Shown here in pieces: positions 9,833 to 18,223 of a stretch of 64,000 nucleotides of DNA (positions within the stretch are counted from its first letter, which is position 1; each line of letters opens with the position of its first letter). The stretch covers positions 1-64,000 of the forward strand of contig JAJTGZ010000010.1 of the NCBI GenBank assembly GCA_021299385.1, written 5' to 3'. Source of the stretch: Phycisphaeraceae bacterium (GTDB lineage: Bacteria; Planctomycetota; Phycisphaerae; Phycisphaerales; UBA1924). The translations under genes were made by a program, and so were the position numbers. Below the pieces are notes generated by a model, which searched no databases, was not told where the DNA came from, and worked only from the letters and a program-made list of their open reading frames with translations.

Positions 9833-11620
9833 TCACGGCCTCTTGCCCCCCCAGACCCTGCTGAGCACCAGGGACAACTCCCGCTCGGGAGACTCCGTAA
9901 ACAACCGCTCCATCTCCGCAAGCCCGTCGGCCAGCCATGCCGGCTCGTCAAACTGGTATCCCAGGTAGGCCATCTGCAGCGCACCCTCGCGCGACACCGG
10001 CGAGCCTGGGTTCGAGGCCCACTGCTCGCGGATGGTCTCAACGATCTGCCCGGCACGGGACACGGGCATCACCAACGCCGCGTCAAACCGCACAGGGATC
10101 ATCTCCGGGTGGTCTGTCAGCAGCCGGCGCAGTTCCAGCCCAGAGGACAAGAACATCCCCGCCCCCAGCTGCGCATGCACGCGGCCGGCACGGGCAAACA
10201 GGTTCTCCCGCTGCCGCAGCAGCGCCTGGTCAAACGCCTGCTCAGCCGAGACAAACCTGCCCGCCGCGAGGAGCTCCTGCCCGAGCTTGATAAACCCATC
10301 GGCCGCCTGCTCGCGCGTCGCACCCGCGGGGACGAGCTGCTGCACGCGCACGCGCATCTGCTCGAGCGCCTGCACGCCACCAAAGTCAGGCAACTCTTCC
10401 AGTTTGGGCACGCGTGGCTGCTGCCCGCCGGGTGCACCATCCCCCGCACCCGTTGCCCCACTGCCCGGGCCATTGGGAGTAGCAACCTTCGCCGGCGTCG
10501 TCATGCCTGGGGGCTGCCCGATCCCCACGGTGCCCGTCGGCATCGACTCGCCACGCAAGCGTGCCCGCAGCCGTTCTAGCGAGGCGTCGATCTCCTGGTC
10601 CGTCAACGGCTGCACCTTTGTCGGGTCCGGCTGCGCGCCGGGCCTGGGGGTCGTGGTGGCCGATGGAGATAGCCCGGGCGTCGCACGTGCTGAGTCGCGG
10701 AAGATCTGCAACAGGCCCTGCTGGCTCAGGCCACCATTGCCCACACTAGCTGGGCCGCCCACTTCTCCCGTCGGCTGGGTGGTCGGCGTGCCAGGACGAC
10801 CCGGCGCACCGGGTGTCCCAGGCCCACTGGGCAGCGGCATGGCACCCGGGCTTGCGGGGTTGGCAGGGTTGAACGCATCCCGCAGCCCCGGGCGGAGAGG
10901 CCGGCCGTCGGGGCCAATGCGGCCGCGGTCATCCTGAGGGTTCTTTGCCAAGTCCAGCCGATCACTCCCGGCACGTTTATCAATCGACTCGGTTACCAGA
11001 CCGCGCAGCGCACTGGCACGCACCGTCGAGGCACGCCCGTCCCGATCAATCGAGTACCCGATCAACTGATTCGACCGCCCATCCGCCCGGCTCTCGACCG
11101 CCCTGGGCGTGCGTGCCCGCACCGCTAGGTCCACCGGGTTCCTGGGCAGCACCGACCCAGGTGCCACCGTCATGCCGGCACCCAAATATGAACTGAACGC
11201 CGCCGTGCTCGCCGGGCGCACCGATGAGGAGGGCGCCTGCTGAGCGGCGAGCACCGAGATGCGCCAGTCCGCCGCGTCGCGGTTGAACCTATCGATCTGG
11301 CTGGTTCGGCTGGGAGTTTCGGTGTTGAGTTGATACCCCAGCGGCACACGCAGCGACCGCCCACCCGTCGCCTCGCCGGAGACGATCGCGTTGTTGTACC
11401 GGATCATCGCCTGGATATTGGAAGTCTGCGTGTTGATTCGCCCGAGCGTCGTCGAAAGCCCGGCGTCGAGCGCCCGACCCCCACCCAGGGGGTCGCGTGC
11501 CGGGTCCGTTGATGGTCGGTTGACCTGCCCGAGGCAGACGCCCGAGCATGTTGACCCCGCCAGCAATGCCAGCCAGAGACGCACACCCGAAAACGGACCA
11601 ACGAAAAATGTCGATTTCAT
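9833..11620 (-). CDS. Secreted or envelope protein with low-complexity Pro/Gly linker and C-terminal TPR
   Basis: N-terminal signal-like segment; GPGTPGAPGRPGTPTTQPTG linker; GFIKLGQELLAAGRFVSAEQAFDQAL TPR. Confidence 0.65.
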   Translation of the reverse strand: MKSTFFVGPFSGVRLWLALLAGSTCSGVCLGQVNRPSTDPARDPLGGGRALDAGLSTTLGRINTQTSNIQAMIRYNNAIVSGEATGGRSLRVPLGYQLNTETPSRTSQIDRFNRDAADWRISVLAAQQAPSSSVRPASTAAFSSYLGAGMTVAPGSVLPRNPVDLAVRARTPRAVESRADGRSNQLIGYSIDRDGRASTVRASALRGLVTESIDKRAGSDRLDLAKNPQDDRGRIGPDGRPLRPGLRDAFNPANPASPGAMPLPSGPGTPGAPGRPGTPTTQPTGEVGGPASVGNGGLSQQGLLQIFRDSARATPGLSPSATTTPRPGAQPDPTKVQPLTDQEIDASLERLRARLRGESMPTGTVGIGQPPGMTTPAKVATPNGPGSGATGAGDGAPGGQQPRVPKLEELPDFGGVQALEQMRVRVQQLVPAGATREQAADGFIKLGQELLAAGRFVSAEQAFDQALLRQRENLFARAGRVHAQLGAGMFLSSGLELRRLLTDHPEMIPVRFDAALVMPVSRAGQIVETIREQWASNPGSPVSREGALQMAYLGYQFDEPAWLADGLAEMERLFTESPERELSLVLSRVWGGKRP

Positions 11621-11887
11621 GGCCTATCCCTCGCTATCAAGCACACGGGCGTACAGCACGCCCCTGCACAACTACTACGCCCCCGGCTGCCCGCGGGGTG
11701 CATCATTCATTAGGGTATCACCCGATCGCCCGACCTGCAGCACACTTGCCGAACCTGCCGGGGCCCCATGGCCCTAGCCTCGCCCCCACCCGGCCCCGGC
11801 GGATTGGGTCGGTTATCATGGACCCATCAGCCGGCCCGCTCCGTATCGACCGGCAGAGACTCCCCGTCCAGCAAAGCAGGTTCCCCT

Positions 11888-12730
11888 ATGGCCAAGATGT
11901 TCTACAGCGAAGAAGAAGCCGCCGCCAAACTCGGGATCACCACCGATGAACTCGAAAACCGCGCCAAGCGGGGCGAGCTCGAACGCCTCATGAACCTCAA
12001 CAAGCCCGTCTACAAGGTCGTCCAGATCGACATGCTCGCCGGCGGCGGCGACGACGGGGGCATCCCCCTGGCCGACTCAGGTTCCGACGACGCCATCTCC
12101 CTGGCCGACTCCTCCACAGGCCAACGCGGCACCGGCGAATCGACCAAAGAACGCTCGGGCATCTCCATCTTCGAGGCCGACGAACTCGAAGACACCACCG
12201 ACGGCAGCGCGCAAACCCAGATCACCGGCTCCATCGGGGGCGTTAAGGTCGGCGACTCCTCAGGCTCAGGCTCGGGCCTGCTCGACCTCACACGCGACAG
12301 CAAGGACGACACCGGCATCGGCGCAGGCATCCTCGGCGACACCTACGACCAGGACAGCCAGGACATCGCAGGCACACCCGTTGACGGCTCCCCGGCCATC
12401 CGCAACAGCGCCGGCAACGGCGCGCCCGCGATGTTCGAGGACGCGGGCGTCGCCTCCGACGTCGCCGAACCCGCAGGTGCGCAGGCAGGGGGCATGATGA
12501 TGGTCCCCGTCGAGTCGATCGACAAACTCTCCGGCCTCGTCGGCGGCCTCGCCTTGGGCATGAGCCTCGTGAGCCTCTTCTCCCTGGCCGTCGTCGCTAT
12601 GGCCGTCGGGGGCCTCACCGGTGGGCTGCTGGGCATCGTCGCGGGCAACTTCTTGGCCGTCGTCGGCGTCCTGGTCGTCCTCGTCGTCATCGCCGCCGTC
12701 GCGGGCATGTTCCTCGGCCGGAGCAAGTAA
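11888..12730 (+). CDS. N-terminal MerR/excisionase-like HTH, acidic linker, C-terminal hydrophobic helices
   Basis: In-frame ATG at 11888: MAKMFYSEEEAAAKLGITTDELENRAKRGEL...; C-terminus GGLALGMSLVSLFSLAVVAMAVGG...FLAVVGVLVVLVVIAAVAGMF. Confidence 0.8.
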   Translation: MAKMFYSEEEAAAKLGITTDELENRAKRGELERLMNLNKPVYKVVQIDMLAGGGDDGGIPLADSGSDDAISLADSSTGQRGTGESTKERSGISIFEADELEDTTDGSAQTQITGSIGGVKVGDSSGSGSGLLDLTRDSKDDTGIGAGILGDTYDQDSQDIAGTPVDGSPAIRNSAGNGAPAMFEDAGVASDVAEPAGAQAGGMMMVPVESIDKLSGLVGGLALGMSLVSLFSLAVVAMAVGGLTGGLLGIVAGNFLAVVGVLVVLVVIAAVAGMFLGRSK

Positions 12731-12793
12731 ATTTCAGAACCCCTCCCCCAGAATGTTCACGCGGGCAGGGGCAGGGGTATGGGATCACCGGTG

Positions 12794-12814
12794 GTGCAGG
12801 CTTCCAGCCTGCAC
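12794..12814. repeat. Perfect 9-bp hairpin GTGCAGGCT-TCC-AGCCTGCAC
   Basis: Read directly; related GCTGGAAGCCTGCA near 34450. Confidence 0.7.
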
Positions 12815-12824
12815 GGCAAATACA

Positions 12825-12925
12825 TTTCACCACAGAGGCACCGAGAAATACAAATGCATTAGGTTTGTTTTTCTCAACCACCCCTGCATCTCTCTTCTCT
12901 GTGGCTCTGTGCCTCTGTGGTGAAA
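12825..12925. repeat. Inverted repeat, 21-nt arms (TTTCACCACAGAGGCACCGAG ... CTCTGTGCCTCTGTGGTGAAA)
   Basis: Arms 12825-12845 and 12905-12925, one mismatch; between convergent genes. Confidence 0.85.
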
Positions 12926-12959
12926 CGCATATACACAGGTAAAACCTCAAACACAAAAC

Positions 12960-13679
12960 TCACGGCAACCCCTGTAACCAAGCCTCCACAGGCTCGGTGT
13001 ACCCACTCCCGCTCCCATCCAACCTCACGGCGTTGAACCGCTTGTGCCCCGCGTGCACACGCCCGACGCGCTGCCGCACGTGCTCGTCCAGCCGCCAGTC
13101 CAGCACGCTGGCCGTGCGCATCGCGGGCGTGTCCGGGATGCGGGCGCTGTCCAGCAGCAGCACCATCGCCGAGGGGTTGGCAACCAGGTCCATCCGTACG
13201 CTCACGGGCTGCTCGTCGTAGTCGTCCGGGTCTGCCGAGAACGGGTTTTTGTTATGCCCCGTCGCGTTGATGGCATAACTCCGCTGCACATCGGGCAACT
13301 CCACCCGCGTGCCCGGGCAGACCAGCGATGAGTTCACCCGCGAAACATAGATATCACTGGCCCCACCAGTCCGCCCCTGGCTCTCCATGACAACAAAGCA
13401 CCAGTTGGGCACTGAGCCATACGGCTGCCCGAGCGCCGGCGAACGCCCCTTGTTGTCGTTGGCGTACCCCAGGCAGATGGCGTAGTTCTGCCGCAGGTTC
13501 GCCGCGCACGCCACATCCCGCCCCGCCGCCCGCGCCCCGGCCAGCGCGGGGACGATCAACGCCACCAGCACCCCCACCACGGCGATGACAACCAGCAGCT
13601 CGACAAGCGTAAACGCCCATACCCCTCGGGCGTACGCCCGCCCTCGACCAACACCGCGCTGCACAGCCGCGCTGCCCAT
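12960..13679 (-). CDS. Prepilin-type N-terminal cleavage/methylation domain protein
   Basis: AFTLVELLVVIAVVGVLVALIVPALAGAR type III signal; C-terminal HKRFNAVRLDGS. Confidence 0.9.
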   Translation of the reverse strand: MGSAAVQRGVGRGRAYARGVWAFTLVELLVVIAVVGVLVALIVPALAGARAAGRDVACAANLRQNYAICLGYANDNKGRSPALGQPYGSVPNWCFVVMESQGRTGGASDIYVSRVNSSLVCPGTRVELPDVQRSYAINATGHNKNPFSADPDDYDEQPVSVRMDLVANPSAMVLLLDSARIPDTPAMRTASVLDWRLDEHVRQRVGRVHAGHKRFNAVRLDGSGSGYTEPVEAWLQGLP

Positions 13680-13707
13680 TATCAACCAATCTACCCTCAC
13701 CGAGCCT

Positions 13708-14328
13708 ATGCCCACACCCAGACTACGCCCAGCATTGTTGACCCTTGCCGTGGCTCTGGTCATCCCCGCGTGCGAACGGGCACCCGCCCCTGGCCCACTG
13801 CCCACACGCTGGGCCGCACCGCTGAAACTTGCGCCCCTGACCTTCTTCCAAGGGCACTGCGCAAACTGCCACGGCGCCTACGGCAAGGACTACGACCCCG
13901 ACTCCCCAACCAACACCGACGCCCCCAAACTCCAGCAGATGCTCCGGGAAATGGCCGCCGCCCACGCGGCTGAGACCCCGCTGGACGACAACGACCTGGC
14001 GGTCCAGAAATCCTTCCACCTCGCCGCCGTCGCAAGGCGCCCCTTCCTGGCCATCACCAACCACACCTGGCCCGAACCGGGTGAGATCACCGGCGAGGCC
14101 ACCCCCGGCTCGCAAGTCGAACTCATCAGCGCCCCCGCGCGGGTGAGCATCCCCCTGCACGGGCACACCTTTACCATCGACGCCAAAGCCCTGGCCCAGG
14201 TCCGCGCACAGGTAACCGACGAACAGTGGCTGCAAACAAAGATCGTCGCCACCAAGGGGAGCGTGCAGGCACGCATCACACTCGCAAGCGAAAACTTCTC
14301 GGCATCACCCGATGCACCCGGCCACTAA
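13708..14328 (+). CDS. Putative single-haem c-type cytochrome lipoprotein
   Basis: Lipobox-like LVIPACERAP; CANCHG (CxxCH); in-frame ATG at 13708. Confidence 0.75.
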   Translation: MPTPRLRPALLTLAVALVIPACERAPAPGPLPTRWAAPLKLAPLTFFQGHCANCHGAYGKDYDPDSPTNTDAPKLQQMLREMAAAHAAETPLDDNDLAVQKSFHLAAVARRPFLAITNHTWPEPGEITGEATPGSQVELISAPARVSIPLHGHTFTIDAKALAQVRAQVTDEQWLQTKIVATKGSVQARITLASENFSASPDAPGH

Positions 14329-14343
14329 GAAACAATCACCCCC

Positions 14344-15483
14344 TCACCGCTGCTCGACAAGCACCGGCGCGCCCACGCGCTGGCCCCACGTCGCCGGCGC
14401 GTTGAGCCACCAGAGCACGCTCTCGCCGTCGGTAGCCAAGTCCCCCGGCATCGGCACGAGCAGTTCAACAAAATCCGCGCTCATCGACTCACCCGTGAGC
14501 ATGTGCAGCACCTTCTCTAGCGCCTCGGGCGTCCCCTGCACGCTGGCCGAGTACGCCGTCGGGGCGATCACCAGCGGAAGATGGGCCGGCACACCCGGTG
14601 CAACGTTGGGTGAACCCTTGCTCTCCTCGGCTACAAGCACCGGCTTGACCCGCACGCCCCGCGCGTGCGCCTCGGCCTGAGCCAAGCCGCCCGACGCGAC
14701 GCTCATCGCCACCTCGCCCATCTTGCTCAACGCGCACCATTCCATGTGCCTGTTCGCCTGGTTCTCTAGGCGTGCAACCGCCTGCTCGATGTTCGTCGCC
14801 CGCACGCGGATCAGCAGCCGGCCCTGGTGGGCCAACTCCAGCGCCCTGGCCGGCGCGATCACAGGCCGGGCGGGAGGAACATCTCCTTGCAGACCTGAAG
14901 AACGAGGGGTCGATCCACCCGCCAGCATTGTTCCTTGCGCACCCCCTGGCAACTCATCAGGCCCCAACTCAAGCATCTTCGGGTCCACCGGGTTGAGCAC
15001 CGGGGTGTTGTTCTTGAGGGCAAGCAGCCTCTGCTGGCGTGCCGACCGATCCCCCTGCCAAATCAGAAACCCACTGCCCACAACGACGGCCAGCACCGCC
15101 GCGACCGCCGTCAGCCTGAACCAAGCACGCTGGGCAATCGGCCTGCTGGGGCGCACGATGCGGACGATCTGCCCCGCCGCCGCGTCCGCCTCCCCACGCG
15201 CCAGCCCGACCAATGCCTCACGCTCGAGCTGGGCCTCGACGCGCTCAAGCAAATCCGCCGGGGGCTTGACCCCGACCAGCCCCGCCAACTCCGCACGGTC
15301 GGCACGCATCTGCGCGACCAACCCACCCAGCCGGGCGTCCCGCGCAATCGCCCCGCGCACAACCCCGGCACGTTCGGCCGGCATGGGCAACCCCTCGATC
15401 AGGGCCAGCAGATCACCCTCGCTCACGCCAAGGGGCAAAACCGGGTTGGATAGATCATCACTAGGCACAGGCCGCTCACTCAT
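14344..15483 (-). CDS. Putative anti-sigma factor
   Basis: N-terminal cytosolic helices, single TM (RLTAVAAVLAVVVGSGFLIW), directly follows sigma factor. Confidence 0.65.
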   Translation of the reverse strand: MSERPVPSDDLSNPVLPLGVSEGDLLALIEGLPMPAERAGVVRGAIARDARLGGLVAQMRADRAELAGLVGVKPPADLLERVEAQLEREALVGLARGEADAAAGQIVRIVRPSRPIAQRAWFRLTAVAAVLAVVVGSGFLIWQGDRSARQQRLLALKNNTPVLNPVDPKMLELGPDELPGGAQGTMLAGGSTPRSSGLQGDVPPARPVIAPARALELAHQGRLLIRVRATNIEQAVARLENQANRHMEWCALSKMGEVAMSVASGGLAQAEAHARGVRVKPVLVAEESKGSPNVAPGVPAHLPLVIAPTAYSASVQGTPEALEKVLHMLTGESMSADFVELLVPMPGDLATDGESVLWWLNAPATWGQRVGAPVLVEQR

Positions 15484-15492
15484 ACAAACCGA

Positions 15493-16239
15493 TTAGACAT
15501 CCCGATCTCCACCCGACCGGCACAGCCGCTCATACGCCGAACGAAGCGCTGAGCGTGCCCTAAAGAGTCGGCTCTTGACCGTCCCAACGGGCACGCCGAG
15601 CACCTCGGCGATCTGCCCATAATCCATGTCGCGCACATCACGCAGGATCAACAACGCACGCTGCTCACCATCCAACTCCGCCAGTGCCTGCCCCATCTTG
15701 CCTCGGGCCTCCTCACGTTGGACGCCCGACCCCTCCCCAGGTTCCCGGCTCTGAAGCAACTCCGCAAACGTCCCCCCACCCCCAGACCGATCAGAACCCA
15801 AACCGCCACCAATACCCCCGGCAGGAGTATCCAGCGAGGCATGCCGGCGGTGCTGCTGCCCACGCTGCCAACTCAAGCAGACGTTCATCGTTACCCGCAC
15901 CATCCACGTGCTGAGCTTCGCCTGCCCGTTGAAACTCCCAAGCCCCTGGATGATCTTGACCATCGCGTCCTGCGCCAAATCCCCGGCTATCTCCCGCGCC
16001 CTCGGTCCCGTGCCCACCATTCTATAACATACACCATACAAACGGTCTTGATGCCGGTTGAGCAGGCGTTGCCACGCCCCGGGCTGCCCGGCCCTGATCT
16101 CGGCGACGAGTTGCAGGTCGTGCGCGTCGGCCGAGGGAGCCTCCGTCGGGCTGGGCCCCTGGGCGTCATCGCTCAGGCGTGGACCATCCTCGGGTTTGGC
16201 AGGGGGGCTGACCATCGGCTGGCGCATCCTATCGACCAC
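15493..16239 (-). CDS. ECF RNA polymerase sigma factor (RpoE family)
   Basis: WQRLLNRHQDRLYGVCYRMVG; FNGQAKLSTWMVRVTMNVCLSWQR; DYGQIAEVLGVPVGTVKSRLFRARSALR. Confidence 0.93.
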   Translation of the reverse strand: MVDRMRQPMVSPPAKPEDGPRLSDDAQGPSPTEAPSADAHDLQLVAEIRAGQPGAWQRLLNRHQDRLYGVCYRMVGTGPRAREIAGDLAQDAMVKIIQGLGSFNGQAKLSTWMVRVTMNVCLSWQRGQQHRRHASLDTPAGGIGGGLGSDRSGGGGTFAELLQSREPGEGSGVQREEARGKMGQALAELDGEQRALLILRDVRDMDYGQIAEVLGVPVGTVKSRLFRARSALRSAYERLCRSGGDRDV

Positions 16240-16291
16240 CCCTGGCCCGGGGGAGGCACGGGCCAGCAGGTCTGGCCTGCCCTAGCCGATA

Positions 16292-16328
16292 TGTAGCCTG
16301 CGCTACATTGTTCGTAGCGCAGGCTACA
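16292..16328. promoter_or_regulatory. Nested palindromic operator candidate upstream of metal ABC importer
   Basis: TGTAGCctgcGCTACA (16292-16307) then GTAGCgcagGCTACA (16314-16328); the two halves also form a 15-bp inverted repeat; 22 nt before the ATG at 16351. Confidence 0.6.
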
Positions 16329-16350
16329 ATCAGACTAATATCATAAGGCG

Positions 16351-17385
16351 ATGCCCATGTACACACACACCCTCCGGCTCGTTCTCGCGATTGCTGTGAT
16401 GCTCCTGCTGGCGCTCGCCATGCCCGCCTGCGAAAGGCGTGCGCCCGCACCGGCGGTGCAGTCGCACGGGCCGCTGGTCGTCGTCGCGACCACGGCACAG
16501 ATCGCCGATCTCGCACGCGCCGCCGCGGGGCCTCAGCTTGGCAAGGCCCTGACCGTCGAGTCGATCATGGGCCAAGGGGTAGACCCGCACACCTACAAAC
16601 TCACACGCTCAGACGCGGCCAGGCTCGACGCCGCCGACGTTCTCCTGGCCAGCGGGCTGCACTTGGAGGGCAAACTCATCGACACGCTGACACAACTCAA
16701 GGCCTCGGGCAAGCGTGTGGTGCTGGTGGCCGACGAACTGCCAGAAAGTGAACTGATCGCCGCGGGCACCACCGGGCAGTCGGCCAAGGCGCACGACCCG
16801 CACTTCTGGATGGACACGCACCTGTTTGCCCTCGCCTCGGGCATCGTCGCCGAGACGCTTTCGCAGGCCCTGCCCGAGCACGCACAGACCTTTGCCGAGG
16901 GGTCGGCAGAGTACCGCAAGCAGCTGGCCAAGCTCGACGACTACGCCCGGCTGATCCTCTCGCAGGTGCCGCCGCAGCAGCGCATCTTGGTAACGAGCCA
17001 CGACGCCTTCGCCTACCTGGGCCGGCGATTCGGGCTGGAGGTGCACGCCATCCAGGGGATCAGCACCGAGAGCGAGGCGAGCGTGCGCGACATCGAAGCG
17101 CTCGCCAAACTCATCGCCGAGCGCAAGGTCAACGCCGTGTTTGTCGAGAGCAGCGTCCCGCGCCGGACGATCGATGCACTGATCGCCGCCACCGGCGCGA
17201 GCGGGCACACCGTGGGCACAGGCGGCGAACTGTTCAGCGACGCCATGGGCAGGCCGGGGACGTACGAGGGGACATACATCGGCATGCTCGACCACAACCT
17301 GACGACCATCGCCCGCGCGCTGGGCGCATCACCCCCCCCACCACCACGCGGCATGCAGGGCCTGCTCGCCGAGCCTGCAAAGTAA
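16351..17385 (+). CDS. Metal ABC transporter substrate-binding lipoprotein (TroA/ZnuA cluster A-I)
   Basis: LAMPACERR lipobox; GVDPHTYKLTRSD; HDPHFWMDTHL; VTSHDAFAYLGRRFGL; GTYEGTYIGMLDHNLTTIARAL; no long His-rich loop. Confidence 0.93.
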   Translation: MPMYTHTLRLVLAIAVMLLLALAMPACERRAPAPAVQSHGPLVVVATTAQIADLARAAAGPQLGKALTVESIMGQGVDPHTYKLTRSDAARLDAADVLLASGLHLEGKLIDTLTQLKASGKRVVLVADELPESELIAAGTTGQSAKAHDPHFWMDTHLFALASGIVAETLSQALPEHAQTFAEGSAEYRKQLAKLDDYARLILSQVPPQQRILVTSHDAFAYLGRRFGLEVHAIQGISTESEASVRDIEALAKLIAERKVNAVFVESSVPRRTIDALIAATGASGHTVGTGGELFSDAMGRPGTYEGTYIGMLDHNLTTIARALGASPPPPPRGMQGLLAEPAK

Positions 17386-17404
17386 ACCTTCCCCGCACGC
17401 ACCC

Positions 17405-18223
17405 ATGAACCAGCACAGCACCAACACCGACCCACCCCTGCTCGTGCGCGACATGACCGTCGCCTACGACAAGCGCCCGGTTCTCTGGGACATCGACTAC
17501 GCCTCGCCGCCGATCACGCGTGGGCACGGCTCGCTCACCGCCATCGTCGGCCCCAACGGCGCTGGCAAAAGCACGTTCATCAAGGCCTGCCTCGGCCTGT
17601 TGCCTGTGGCCACCGGCAACGTCCGCTTCTTCGGCCAGCCGCTGGCCAAGGCCCGCGCGCTCGTCGGCTACGTCCCCCAGCGAGAGAGTGTCGATTGGGA
17701 CTTCCCCGTCAGCGTGCTCGACGTTGTCGCCATGGGGCGCTACCGCACGCTCGGCTGGCTCAGCCCCGTTACCCGCGCCGCCAAGGCCCAGGCGCTCGAT
17801 GCGCTCGCACACGTCGGCATCGACAACCTCGCCCACCGCCAGATCGGCCAACTCTCCGGCGGGCAGCAGCAGCGCGTCTTCATCGCCCGCGCGCTCGCTC
17901 AGCAGGCACGCCTCTACTTCATGGACGAACCCTTCGCCGGCGTCGACGCCGCCACCGAGCAGGCGATCATCGCCGTGCTCCGCTCACTGCGCGATCAGGG
18001 CGTAACCGTCCTGGTCGTGCACCACGACCTGCAGACCGTGCCCACCTACTTCGACCACGCGCTCCTGCTCAACACCCGACTGATCGCCACGGGCACCATC
18101 GCAGACGCCTTCACCCCCACCAACCTCCAGCGGACCTACGGCGGTCGCCTGACGCTCCTCGAGCAAGCCTCCACCGCCCTCGCCCAAAACATCGGCCCGG
18201 CCGGCGTGCGAGGGCAAGCATGA
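17405..18223 (+). CDS. Metal ABC transporter ATP-binding protein
   Basis: VGPNGAGKST Walker A; QLSGGQQQRVFIARAL; LYFMDEPFAGVD. Confidence 0.96.
   Translation: MNQHSTNTDPPLLVRDMTVAYDKRPVLWDIDYASPPITRGHGSLTAIVGPNGAGKSTFIKACLGLLPVATGNVRFFGQPLAKARALVGYVPQRESVDWDFPVSVLDVVAMGRYRTLGWLSPVTRAAKAQALDALAHVGIDNLAHRQIGQLSGGQQQRVFIARALAQQARLYFMDEPFAGVDAATEQAIIAVLRSLRDQGVTVLVVHHDLQTVPTYFDHALLLNTRLIATGTIADAFTPTNLQRTYGGRLTLLEQASTALAQNIGPAGVRGQA

Noticed and set aside
17695-18219. N-terminal part of the 608-aa ORF before the permease
   Set aside because: Out-of-frame shadow of the ABC ATPase gene; true start at 18220.
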